Shown piece after piece: positions 6,554-6,608 of a stretch of DNA of 6,608 bases. This DNA comes from Alphaproteobacteria bacterium (GTDB lineage: Bacteria > Pseudomonadota > Alphaproteobacteria > ATCC43930 > CGMCC-115725), in contig JASHRZ010000032.1 in NCBI GenBank assembly GCA_030037055.1, forward strand, positions 1 to 6,608. The letters are read 5' to 3'. Position 1 is the stretch's first letter, and the number at the start of each line of letters is the position of its first letter. Under the pieces are notes generated by a model, which was not told where the DNA came from, did no database searches, and saw only the letters and a list, made by a program, of their open reading frames with translations. The position numbers and the translations under genes were made by a program.

Positions 6554-6557
6554 CTAA
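6554..6557. repeat. Right CTAA target-site duplication
   Basis: This is an exact copy of the CTAA at 6401-6404, adjoining the right inverted repeat. Together they suggest that the element inserted by transposition. Confidence 0.6.
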
Positions 6558-6573
6558 TAGTGAGGTCGCGAGC

Positions 6574-6608
6574 ATGCAGATTCGGCATCTAATCGCGCGC
6601 CAGCTCGA
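6574..6608 (+). CDS. Possible start of a plus-strand gene leaving the window
   Basis: An ATG at 6574 opens MQIRHLIARQL and stays open to the window edge. GAGG at 6562-6565 lies eight bases before it, a good Shine-Dalgarno spacing. Only 11 complete codons are visible, so the product cannot be named and the frame could be fortuitous. If real, it is transcribed away from the glycan operon, and its ribosome-binding site starts only nine bases after the end of the inverted-repeat element. Confidence 0.35.
   Translation, partial: MQIRHLIARQL

Larger units (their letters stand above)
5993..6573. other. Gene-free scar between the glycan operon and the right edge
   Basis: No intact gene with recognisable coding character lies here. 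The stretch holds transketolase fragments on both strands (6126-6362), a 16-bp perfect palindrome (6110-6125) and a small inverted-repeat element (6405-6553). About 6330-6540 is visibly richer in A and T than the operon. The promoter of the minus-strand operon should lie in this stretch, but no -35/-10 pair with acceptable spacing is evident close to 5992. No rRNA, tRNA or strong intrinsic terminator was recognised. Confidence 0.65.

Overview
The window looks like part of a surface-glycan or envelope-modification locus from a high-GC, Gram-negative proteobacterium. An alphaproteobacterium is my best guess, from overall base composition, codon use and the style of the proteins; nothing in the window fixes the genus. 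Almost all real coding is on the minus strand. Long plus-strand open frames lie opposite these genes and are a GC-rich artefact.

In minus-strand order, four genes are closely spaced and probably co-transcribed. (1) 5992-4403 is a ~529-residue polytopic inner-membrane protein of unassigned family, with a large loop between its membrane segments. (2) 4379-3393 is a DPM1/GtrB-type family 2 glycosyltransferase with two C-terminal membrane helices. (3) 3389-1509 is a glutamine-dependent asparagine-synthase-family amidotransferase with Cys2 and an intact PP-loop. (4) 1451 to beyond the left edge is a B12-binding-type radical SAM enzyme with CxxxCxxC. The gaps are 23, 3 and 57 bases.

A plausible joint role is as follows. 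The GT2 charges a polyprenyl phosphate with a sugar. The polytopic protein uses or moves lipid-linked sugars at the membrane. The amidotransferase converts a carboxylate of a sugar or amino-acid substituent to an amide. The radical SAM enzyme makes a further modification such as methylation. This is inference from families and order; no substrate can be read from the sequence.

The right end (about 5993-6573) has no intact gene and looks like a scar. It carries two short, convincing transketolase C-terminal-half fragments on opposite strands, 15 bases apart, implying deletion plus inversion of a lost transketolase gene. A weaker third fragment may derive from the transketolase N-terminal half. 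To the right lies a 149-bp element (6405-6553) with 18-bp imperfect terminal inverted repeats and a perfect CTAA direct repeat on both sides, i.e. a MITE-like or internally deleted insertion sequence. Just beyond it, a plus-strand start codon with a good Shine-Dalgarno site (6574) may open a new gene that leaves the window.
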